From Microstegium vimineum (taxonomy: Eukaryota > Streptophyta > Magnoliopsida > Poales > Poaceae): 64,000 nucleotides of DNA. The notes under the pieces are model-generated. The model did no database searches and was not told the origin of the DNA. It worked only from the letters and a program-made list of their open reading frames with translations. Shown one piece after another: positions 1 through 9,280 of the stretch. Position numbers and translations under genes: made by a program. Every line of letters starts with the position of its first letter. The stretch's first letter is position 1. The stretch is from contig CM039120.1 in assembly GCA_022036555.1 (NCBI GenBank), positions 15,391,291-15,455,290 of the forward strand, read 5' to 3'.

Positions 1-765
1 TAGGCATAACTTTTCGCTCGTTTATCAGAAAAATATGCAAAAAAATTGTGGAGCTTCTTGACACCATTTGGAGCCGACCCAAACTCACCTTTGGTCTGTT
101 TGGTTTTGCTAAAATTGCCAAAAAAACGGGAAAATAAAGAAAAAAAATGTGAAAGTTTTGCACGCTTTTCAGAGAACTTGCGAATTTTCTGTAGACCACA
201 TCTCATCTCAGTTGAAGGTGCCAATTTTTGTGGTTGCATCTCTTGTGATCCTTGTTAAGAGAAAAATATAAAAAATAGTGAAAAAATAAAAAAGTTTGAT
301 TCCTACTAGTGCCTTTTGGGAAAATCCGAGGAAATTCAGCAAAAAGGAAAAATCCGGGCTAGTTGCTTGTTCTGTGAGTTCCTTCCATCGTTTTTTTGTT
401 TCATCTTGTTGCGCTACGTCTAGACACGTCTTAGCCAACAATTGTGATTTGTACTTTGAATACTTATTGAACTTAGCTAAATCTGTATTCGTTATTTGCT
501 AATCCTTGCTACTGATAGTGTGCCTTCCCAAAGCTCTACATATACTTCTGTCAGCACAGGTTCATCTTGCAACTGTTACCACGCTCAACAATCGATTGCT
601 TCGCCAATTTGGTCTTGCTACTGTTAGGCTTTGGTAAGAACACTTGCAAGACGGTGGTAAGCCGATTGTGATTTTGCATTCCACTTTCACCACCACCACC
701 ACCACTTGGTTCCTTTTAGTTGATAGGGATCATACTTTGGTGTTGTCTTTTTCTATCTTCTAACC
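1..765 (+). other. Leader region of a Ty3/gypsy relic
   Basis: This A+T-rich stretch precedes the gag ORF that starts at 766 and contains no ORF with recognisable similarity. It is probably the untranslated leader, and perhaps the end of an LTR, of the same element. No second LTR copy lies in the window, so the boundary between LTR and leader cannot be placed. Assignment is by position only. Confidence 0.45.
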
Positions 766-2460
766 ATGTCAGGATATCCGATGAATTTCAATGAGTGTGT
801 GTCCAAGGGCGAGCTTACAACGTTCATTAATGAACCACACAATCTTATGAACGAGCTGACCTGTAACGTGAACAATCTGGTCACCCGCATTGAGCAGGTT
901 GAACAACGTCGACCACCTTATCGTGATAATGATGAAGATGGAGATGCGGATGCTGACGGTGATGCACGCAACCGTCGCCGCTACAACTTCAATCGTCGTG
1001 GTATGAGAGGTAATAATCATGGTAATAATGATCCTTTCGCTAAAATTAAATTTATCCTACCTCCTTTTGCTGGTAATATTGATCCTGAGGCATACTTAGA
1101 TTGAGAACTTGCTGTTCAACAAAAGTTTGATTCTCATAATATATCTGCTGAGCATAGAGTTAGACTTGCTACTAGTGAGTTTACTAATTTTACTTTGTTC
1201 CGGTGGAGTGATCTTTGCAATGCTGGTAATGCTGCTGCTGTGCCTCAAACTTGGAATGTTTTAAAGCAACATATGAAATCTCGTTTTGTTCCTCCTTATT
1301 ACCAACGTGATTTACGCTTGAAACTGCAAACTTTAAAACAAGGTGATAAAGGCATAGAAGCATACAATCAAGAATTGCTTATTGGTTTAGCACGTTGTGG
1401 TATAACTGAAGATATTAATGATGCTAGTGCTGGATTCTTTGGTGGTTTAAACAATGATATACAGAACATTCTTGATTACAAAGAATGACACAATTTTTCC
1501 TAATTGTATCATCTTGCTATTAAGGCTGAACGCGAAGTACAGGGACGCACACAACAACATCAACCTTTCAGGTCTAACACTGGACGGAATTTTCAGCAGC
1601 GTTCCGAACTAGAGACGCCCAAGACTACACCTCTATTTTCTTCCGGGGTAAGTAAATTGTCTAATGTGTAGTTTCCACAGCCAAAGAAAGAAGTCACTCC
1701 GGGTGTTTCTACTAGCTCCGCCTCCTCAAAAATCATTTGCCATCGATGCAAAGGCATGGGACATGTCATGAAGGAGTGCCCCAGTCGTCGTGCTTTCATT
1801 GCTACTGATGATGGATATGTAAGTGCTAGTGATATTGAAGATGATTTAGCCCTTGCTGCTAACGTTGCTGCAGATTCCACCGAGGGCGATCAAGACGAGG
1901 AGACAATTGATTCAGTGGCTGCCACCGCAGGCTATCCTAGCCTTCTTGTGCAGCGTGTGCTGAGTTTACGTGTGAGACATGAAGAAGAGATGAATATCTA
2001 GCGCCACAACTTGTTCCACATGTATCTCATTGTGCAGGGTTGTCGTGTTCTCACCATCATTGATAGCGGAAGTTGCAACAACTTGGTGAGTTCAGATTTG
2101 GTTGAAAAGCTTGGCTTAACCATCCGACAACATTCGCATCCATATATACTTCAATGGTTCAATAATAGTAGACAGACGAAGGAAACTAAATCAGCCCGCA
2201 TTAGCTTTTTTATATGCTCGTATCATGATACTGCTGATTTTGATGTTGTACCTATGCAAGCTTGTTCAATTTTGTTAGGACGTCCATGAGAATTTGATAC
2301 CGATGCTTTACACCATGGTAGAACTAATAAATACACTTTCATGCATAAGGATAAGAAAATTACTTTGCTGCCTTTGTCTCCTACAGATATTGTTAAACAT
2401 GCTCGAGAGAGTAAAAATAAACCTCTGTTGAAACATTGTAAGGCACGAACACAAAACACA
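766..2460 (+). pseudogene. Ty3/gypsy gag-protease relic, six in-frame stops
   Basis: One reading frame from ATG 766 to the stop at 2461 reads as gag followed by protease. The gag core lies around 1060-1490. A CCHC zinc knuckle (CHRCKGMGHVMKEC) is encoded near 1740-1780. The protease carries DSGSCNNLVS near 2061 and ends with an ILLGRP motif near 2270. Gag packages element RNA and the aspartic protease cleaves the polyprotein. The frame is broken by stops at 1102 (TGA), 1486 (TGA), 1501 (TAA), 1669 (TAG), 1999 (TAG) and 2287 (TGA), with no frameshift. Each can be read as a single transition from TGG, CAA or CAG. Reverse transcriptase and integrase are absent, so the element is truncated after the protease. 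The family is certain; the lineage within Ty3/gypsy is not. Confidence 0.88.
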
Positions 2461-2799
2461 TGAGGTAGTATGCAGAAACTAGTTAGTTAATCTTGTGCAG
2501 AAGACGCTAACAAGCTAGCGACCCACAAGACAGGTATACATAGACTAAATATGCAGCACATGAATATTTCTTTTGATATCATGTATTATAGACATACAAC
2601 TATTTTTTGACTTTTTTTTTGACGAGTAACTGACATTTATTTAATGAAATAGTTGGTAACAACAAAGAGCTGTTACAGGAGATACATCATCTAGATGTAA
2701 ACTATCTAATGCCCTAAGACATGGGCATTGCGAATCCTGATGATATAAATTACATGCAACCTAGGGAGGCTGAGAAAGGTTGGTCTGCACTAAGGCAGC

Positions 2800-3105
2800 C
2801 TATTTAGCTAAAGCATCAGCAATGTAATTCATTGCTCTGTTGATCTTGTGCAACCTGTAATTAGAGTTCCTAGTGTAATTGTCAAACTCTTGAGTGTATT
2901 TTTTCATTCTCCAGTCTGGTGGATTGGAGTGATCTGCCGAAGCTAAGAACCTGAGGAGCTGAGTGTTGTCAGTGAAGTAGGCAACATCACACAATTGCAT
3001 CTTATGGGCCATGTAGCCAGCTAAGGTCAGTGCCGCCGCTTCCGCCATGATGACCGATGATGATTGAGACATCAAAGCGTTGATGTATATGTGGTTTCCC
3101 TGCAT
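2800..3105 (-). pseudogene. LINE RNase H-like domain (RVT_3 type)
   Basis: The translation contains AEAAALTLA, then FTDNTQLLRFL, and ends in NRAMNYIADALAK. This is the usual pattern of the RNase H-like domain at the C-terminus of plant LINE ORF2, which removes RNA from RNA-DNA hybrids. It lies in a different frame from the upstream LINE segment (3123-4076), so at least one indel lies near 3105-3125. It ends with a stop immediately before the 3' untranslated tail. Confidence 0.78.
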
Positions 3106-3122
3106 ATTGATAAAATAGATAC

Positions 3123-4076
3123 CTATTTCAGCTTGTCGCGGTAGATTTTGGTAGGTGTCAGGGGTAGTAGAGGCGTCAACGAAGCACTTGATACCTGAAA
3201 TTGGGTTTGGATAGATATCGGGTAGAGATGAATAGGACTTGGAACATGCACATTTGTATCATTGCTGTTTCCGGGCGCTATGTTGTTAGGAAAGAGAATT
3301 TGTAGTGTCCCTTGTTGTATGACTTCCAAATGCGTATGTAGATGAGCCTTTGCAGCATGATAGATTTGTGCTAGCGTCCAAGTTTTCCTTTTGAACCTGT
3401 TATCATTGCGAGCTTTCCCAATGTACCACATGATAAATACAAAGTTACAAAGGAAATCATTAGTGTGATTAGGAGTGATTAGCATAGGAAGCGTGATTTG
3501 TATGTCATCATGCTCTTCCGGACCTACATTGGAAAGTATAATAGGAGTAGTTGTGTTCCATACCTATTGAGCAATAGGGCATCAGAAGAAAAGATGCTGA
3601 TCATTTTCAACAGCCGAACATGAGGTGCAATGTTTGTCAATGTTAGTGGAAAACCTGCCTACTCGATCAGCCGTAGCCAAAGCCCTCCGAATAATTCTCC
3701 AGAAGAAAGTTTTCAGTATAGGAGAGATAGATTTGTGTTTCCATACCTTCTAAAGAAGAGTGTCAGCTTCATTTGAAATACTTCTGGATCCACTGATGGG
3801 TAGAATATGAGTCTGTTGAGCTTGGAGGTACTGGTAGGCTGCTTTAGTGGTGCAAATTCCATTTTTAGCGGGAATCCAGCGGAGTATGTCTTTTGTATTG
3901 GCATTGATGATAGGAGTGTTGTTGATAGCACTAGCGGCTTCCTGCGTGAAAATGTTGTGGATATGGCTTTGGTTCCAATTGCGAGTGTTGTGGTGCCAAA
4001 GGTCAGAAATCTTATCTGAGAGAGAATTAGTTTGAACCGGTAGAACGAGGTGGTTATGGATGTTGTCCCAAACCAA
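3123..4076 (-). pseudogene. LINE ORF2 C-terminal part with zf-RVT motif
   Basis: A single minus-strand frame runs through 4076 to 3123 with in-frame stops near 3750, 3572 and 3557. Around 3560-3640 it encodes a zf-RVT pattern: HCTSC, then after a short spacer NDQHLFF, a stop, CPIAQ, a stop and VW. Upstream is the FFWRIIRRALATADRVGRF stretch that commonly precedes this motif in plant LINEs. The function in an intact element is nucleic-acid binding during target-primed reverse transcription. This copy is dead: the stops fall where the family has Trp, Arg or Gln. Sequence above 4076 continues weakly in the same frame to about 4200. Confidence 0.78.
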
Positions 4077-4200
4077 GCTATTTTTTTGACTTTAGGAGTG
4101 CTTAGACATGCTCATTTAGCAAGCCAAATTCTTATTAGGTGCAAGATTCCTGTTGGTTTGCACCCATACATGTAGCGTAAGGAGGGTTGGCCCTTGATAC

Positions 4201-5760
4201 CACTGCAAAAATTTAATAGTTTTCCTAATAATGTGGACTTCTTCTAATGTTTTGATATTTAAAATTTAGTATAAATTTTCACTACTAAATATCTCCTAGT
4301 AAAAATTTTCATGTGACATGGCTAGTAGTGTTTTACTTAAAAATACTAGGAGTAGTGTACGGGGATGTAATGTGGATGTTTCTTGTGCAACTCACGGCAA
4401 GTGTTTTTGTTGATCTGAACCCATGCGCGGAGTGCATCGAGGAGTATCTTCTGGCTTGTTGGAGAACTTAGCTCTTGTTCTCAAGAACAAGGCTCTTCCC
4501 TAAACAATTTGTATGACAAATTCAACATGGAACTTTGACACATCTTATAGAAACTGGCTCGACCGAGCGAATCCTTGATCATGGGCCTTAGAAACATCAA
4601 TCTCATGGACACTTAATTACTAAGTGGGGCGCCTTGATCATGGTGAAGAGAGAGAGAGAGGAGAGGAGAGTAGTGCAGTAGCTTCTTTGCGGCAGGCCTT
4701 GCAACCCTCTGTGCATTGGTCTCTCACACAGCAGCCTGATGGTCCTCAGAACGGCAGCCTGGCAGTGTTTGGTTTCAGCGAGGCGAGGAGGTAGCCTGCT
4801 GCCTGACAGCGTTTGGATCAGGGGTCCGGGGCTACCGCCGTAGCCGGCCTGCTATTTAGCACTAACTACTATAAACTACTACTATAGTTTGTATGCTATG
4901 CATATTAATTGTCTTGTCATATACACTAGATATTTTGTGATAAGAGATTTATCGAGGAGTGACAGTAAAAAACATAGAAACCGAGTCTTCAAGCGTCACG
5001 AGGCAGCTATGGATCCGGTGCGCCTCCACCTGGACACATCGGTCGCGAGATATGATCGCAAGGGAGAAGGCCACCACATTGACGCGGAAGTAGCCGAGGC
5101 CCGTCCATGGCTGCCCGTCCGCAAGCGAGGGCCACACCATCTCTCGCTCAGCCGGCTCACGAAGAGACCGAAGGCCCGTGCGTCGGAGAGTCCTGTGGCG
5201 GAGGACAGCGCGAGCCGTCGTCGGCAGCCATGCCCGCGGAGCCTCCGGCCGTGGACATCGTGTGTAGCCACCGCGCCCACGCCCGCGCCCGCGGAGCTCG
5301 CACCGGCTCACCGCGTCCGCGCCGTGCTCTGTAGCCTGGTCCTGCGCAGGTCACGGTGTTCGCCACTTCGCCTCGACTCGCACGTGGCTGCTTGGGGAGC
5401 TCACAGCCGTGCAGCTCGCGCGTGCCCGCCGCAATGCCGTCGTCGGAGGCGTCGTCGTATTCTCACCAAAAGTTTAGACTCCTGCACTATAGACATGCAT
5501 GCCTTGCATCGGCCATCCTCAAGGATGGCAGCTAGCATGTGATGGAGCATGAGGCACGGCGGCACTCTTTCATCTTCCCGGCCGAGCAGTCGAATGAGGA
5601 GCCTGCTATGGCCACGACGCCACGTTAAGATGGGGAAGGAAGTGGGAGCAGAGAATCCAGTGATAGAAAGGGTGAATGATTTGATAGGTACCAGGTATAA
5701 AAGTTGCATTGTAAATAATAGTTTCTTGGCAAAGTATCTAGAATATAGAAATCATATGTG
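4201..5760. other. Intergenic stretch without a recognisable gene
   Basis: It holds a short GA microsatellite (about 4645-4668) and an A+T-rich segment. A GC-rich block at about 5010-5640 has all frames partly open on both strands. The longest open frame (4889-5542) is Arg/Pro/Ala-rich, resembles no family I know, and is best explained by GC content. The block may be a decayed gene fragment. It ends abruptly where the truncated copia LTR begins at 5761. Confidence 0.5.
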
Positions 5761-6217
5761 ATGGAGCAACTCAAGACAGAGCGTCAGACTAGTTTTTCTT
5801 AGGGACTCCGAACCAAGGCGAGTGGTCCGGTGGCTACTCCTAGCATCGGCGTCCAGGCAAAGAAGCGTCGGACCAGTGGCGAAGTGACGCTCCGGACCAT
5901 GGACGAGTGGTCCGGAGGCTCGATCAAAATTCAGCAGAAGACAAAGACATGCGTCGGACCACTCGGCATGGTCCGGTGGTGAGGTCCGACGGAGAGGTCC
6001 GGAGCTCAGGTGCTCGCTGGATGAAACGATCAAGGTTCGGTGAAGGCTCCGGACCACTCTGCTTAGTCCGGTGGACTAGTCCGGATGTGAGGTCCGGTGC
6101 TCGGGTGCGTACTGGACTCTGACTTTGGCTAAGGCCAAAGCGTCGGACCAAGGCGTCGGACCAAAGCGAGTGGTCAGACGGTGCCTGTTTCAGCGCGCCA
6201 ACGATCAGAATTCAAAG

Positions 6218-6244
6218 CGTCGGACCACTCGCTATGGTCCGACG
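6218..6244. promoter_or_regulatory. Perfect 10-bp inverted repeat in the copia LTR
   Basis: CGTCGGACCA and its exact reverse complement are separated by 7 nt. The same structure occurs in the 3' LTR at 14502-14528. It is the most compact example of the GTCGGACCA motif scattered through U3, about 80 bp upstream of the TATA box. A binding site for a symmetric transcription factor or a DNA hairpin is possible; this is inference. Confidence 0.6.
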
Positions 6245-6319
6245 TTGATCACAGGAAGTGGCCCGGTGGCTACGTTTTCAGCTCCAAAAAGGAAAAACGG
6301 CTAGTTTCTTTGAGGAGGC

Positions 6320-6326
6320 TATATAG
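6320..6326 (+). promoter_or_regulatory. TATA box of the copia 5' LTR
   Basis: TATATAG sits after a GC-rich U3 and before a T/C-rich R/U5 region. An identical site lies in the 3' LTR at 14604-14610. Transcription of the element would start about 25-35 bp downstream. Since the LTR lacks its first ~458 bp, upstream enhancers may be missing. Confidence 0.7.
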
Positions 6327-7182
6327 GGCTATGTGACTGGTTCTAGGAACTACTCTTGCACATTTGGCTAATAGCATACTCTTGTGAGAAAACCACACAC
6401 ACTCCCACTCATCTCTCTAGTTGATTGTTCATCCATGTGAGAAGATAGAGTGATCAAGTGCATTGCATGAGTGATTCATCTTAGTGGCACTTGGGAGTTG
6501 ATACCGCTGCTAGTTTCTTGTTACTCTTGGTGATTGCCTTCACCTAGACGGTTTGGAGCAAGCGGTGTGGATTCGAGAAGCTTGGTGATTGTGCTTCGTC
6601 GACCACAAGTGAAGATTGTGAGGGTTCTTGTGCCTTCCTCGCGGGAGATCGCAAAGGTAACTCTAGTGGATTGCGCGTGTCTTGGAGAGCCCTTATCTTG
6701 TGTTGGTTGTGAGGCACCCGGTGACGGGTTTGGCGTGTGATGCCAATTACCTCTTGAACCTCCAAGTAAGTGAGTCGACACAACAAGGACGTAGCTAGTG
6801 GAAAAACTAGCGAACCTTGGTGAAAAATCAAGTGTCAACTTCTTGGGTCATCCTTGTGATTGATTGGTGATCTTGGTGATCTCATTGTGATTGGCTCAAT
6901 CCTCTACTCGGTGGTAAAATCAGCTCTCCCTCCTTTGCATTTACCTTATTCATACTTGTTTAATATATTAGGTTGTTCCTAGGGGGCAACTAGTCTTGAG
7001 TAGGATTTGAGTGATCCTAGAACTATTAGAGTATCAATTATGGTAGGAGGCTTAGCATCCCTTAGTTTGCTAGTACTAGTCTAAGCTTCGCCATGTTGCT
7101 ATCTAACTTGTTGTTGCGTTTGTTTTTAGATTTTGAGTTTAGGATATTCACCCCCCTCTAGCCTTGGATAGGACCTAACAAG

Positions 7183-7194
7183 TGGTATCAGAGC
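7183..7194 (+). other. Primer-binding site (initiator tRNA-Met)
   Basis: TGGTATCAGAGC is the standard plant copia site complementary to the 3' end of initiator tRNA-Met, where minus-strand synthesis is primed. It lies three bases after the LTR terminus CA at 7180, which fixes the LTR end. Confidence 0.95.
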
Positions 7195-7237
7195 TAGTAC
7201 ACCGTTGATTTGAGGCTTAACAACCTACGGTGTGATC

Positions 7238-9280
7238 ATGGCTCATATCAACAACATGAAGAAACCACCAAGATTTGATGGTTCCAACTATGGCTATTGG
7301 AAGGTCAAGATGACCGCACACATCAAGTCAATTAGCCAGAAGGTGTGGCTTGTGGTGGACAAGAAGTTTGAAGTTGCAAATGTGGAGGCTCCAACTACAC
7401 AAGAGGAAGAGCAGCTTCAACACAATGACATTGCTCTTAGTGCCATCCATGAAGCTCTTGATGAGAAAGTCTTTGAGCAAATCAAAAATCTAGAGAGTGC
7501 TCATGAGGCTTAGAAGAAGCTTGAGGAATCATTTGAGGGCACACAAGCCGTCAAGGGAGCTAAGGCATACATTCTCAAGGAGAAATTTGCAAGCTTCAAG
7601 ATGAAGGATGATGAAAATGTGCCGGAGATGTTTCATCGACTTCAAGTTCTAGTCAATGATCTCATGGCTCTTGGTGAGAAGGTTGAGGACAAGGATTTCT
7701 CTCACAAGTTCTTGAGGTGTCTTCCATCCCGGTTTGACATACTTGTGACCTTGATTGTGAGGAGTGGGCTAGACACCATGACTCCAAATCAAGTCTTGGG
7801 AGATGTGATGACTCAAGATGCATATCGAGAGAACAAGGAAGAAGATATCAAGAAGAAAGACAAGAAGGACGAGAAGAACAAGAGCATAGCCTTCAAGGCT
7901 ACTTCATCACACAAGAGCAAAGGCAAGAGCAAGATTGAAGAATCTAGTGAAAGTGAAGACCAAAGTGCTAGTGATCTTGATGAAGAGGAGATGGCTCTCT
8001 TTGTGAGGAAATTTGGGAGATTCATGAAGAAGAAGGGCTATGGTGCAAGAAGAAAGAAGACTTCTTTCAAGAATCATTATGAACCAAGGAAGTGTTTCAA
8101 GTGTGGAAGCTTTGATCATCTCATTGCTCATTGTCCTTACAATAGTGATAAGGATGATGATGATCACAAGAAGAAAGGCAAGAAAGAGAAGAAGCCTCTA
8201 TTTGACAACAACAAGAAGAAGAAGGGCTACTCTCATATTGTCACTTGGGATAGTGATTCTTCTTGTGATGATGATAGTGATCAAGAAAAGAAGACCACTA
8301 CCAAGAAGAAGGCTTTTGCAAGCATTGCAATGAGGGACAAGATCTCTCTATTTGACACTCCATCATCATGTTTCATGGCTAAGTACACTAAGGTACTTTC
8401 TCATGATGAGAGTGAGAGTGAGAGCGATAGTGATAGTGAGGATCCCTCAAAGGAGGAACTCATGGATATGCTTGAGAAAGCTAAGGATTACATTGACAAG
8501 AAGAGAAAGGAGTGCAAGGAATTACGCAAGGCCAATGTGGCTCTTGAGCAAAACCTTGATGAGGCCGTAGCATCTCATGAGAGGCTAATGGAAGCCCATG
8601 AGAAGCTAGTGAAGTCTCACGCTAAGCTTGAAAGAGCTCATTCCTCTCTCCTTGACCAAAGTAAGAAGGAGATTGCTCAAACATGTGACATGGGAGTTAC
8701 TTGTGATATTCTTGATGAATCTTTCTATACTCCTATCATTGTTGCTCCCACTAACCTCTCTTATAGCACTACCACTTCTACTTCATCTACTAGTGATGGT
8801 GTCACTTGTGATGCTTCACTAAAGGTGGAAAATGAAACCCTCAAGAAGGAGGTTACAAAGCTCAATCACTTCTTAGCTAATGCTTATGGAGGTAAGGACC
8901 ACTTGCTTATGTGCTTGGGTAGCCAAATGGCATCTCTCTACAAAGTGGGATTGGGCTATACCCCCAAGAAAGGCAAGGCCGCCTTTGTTTCTCACAAAAC
9001 TCATTTTGTGAAAAACACCGGTAGCTATTGCAAGAGTTGCAAGCAAGTTGGTCACAATGAGCAAGCATGCAAGAACAAGAAGGCCAAACAAGATGTATCC
9101 ACCATGAGAGTTGATTCATTCTATGTACTTTCCAAGGGTACAAATGGTGTTCATGCCAAGTTTGTTGGTGCACCATGGATGGCTTCCAAGAAGTCCATTT
9201 GGGTACCAAAATCTTTGGTAACTAACCTTGGAGGACCCAAGAAAGTTTGGGTACCTAAAAAGAATTGGTCTCTCTTGTAG
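7238..9280 (+). pseudogene. Copia gag, one internal stop
   Basis: The ATG at 7238 begins a 680-codon frame ending at TAG 9278-9280, interrupted by one TAG at 7511-7513. The N-terminal part has the copia gag pattern (PPRFDGSNYGYWK; MKDDENVPEMFHRLQ). A CCHC knuckle CFKCGSFDHLIAHC is encoded near 8094-8135 and a second knuckle-like motif CKSCKQVGHNEQAC near 9027-9070. Between them lies a long Lys/Asp/Ser-rich and probably coiled-coil stretch (about residues 200-400). Large gag proteins with extra C-terminal sequence are usual in Sireviruses. Gag would assemble the particle and bind element RNA. The TAG at 7511 replaces what is probably Trp. The terminal stop separates gag from pol in the same frame. 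Confidence 0.93.

Larger units (their letters stand above)
2600..4200 (-). mobile_element. 5'-truncated LINE (non-LTR retrotransposon), 3' part
   Basis: The minus strand reads, in order, the C-terminal region of a plant LINE reverse transcriptase ORF, the zf-RVT zinc motif, a linker and an RNase H-like domain, then a 3' tail. The tail shows an AATAAA-type signal near 2639-2646 and poly-T on the plus strand at 2612-2620, which is the poly-A tail of the inserted RNA. The RT catalytic domain is missing, as expected for a 5'-truncated LINE copy. A clear target-site duplication was not found. Confidence 0.8.
5761..7180 (+). repeat. 5' LTR of the copia element (5'-truncated)
   Basis: Positions 5761-7180 align with 14045-15468 of the 3' LTR at an offset of 8284-8288. 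The homology stops at 5761; the first ~458 bp of the LTR (present at 13586-14044) is missing and unrelated sequence lies upstream. The LTR ends in CTAACA at 7180, three bases before the primer-binding site. The U3 part carries many copies of a GTCGGACCA / TGGTCCGAC motif in both orientations. Confidence 0.93.

Noticed and set aside
4360..4450. Extra LINE coding sequence upstream of the LINE relic (minus strand, RAWVQINKNT-like)
   Set aside because: The stretch resembles an earlier segment near 4160 but is too short and broken to assign.
4889..5542. 217-codon GC-rich open frame
   Set aside because: Arg/Pro/Ala-rich with overlapping open frames on both strands and no recognisable motif. I report the block as intergenic.
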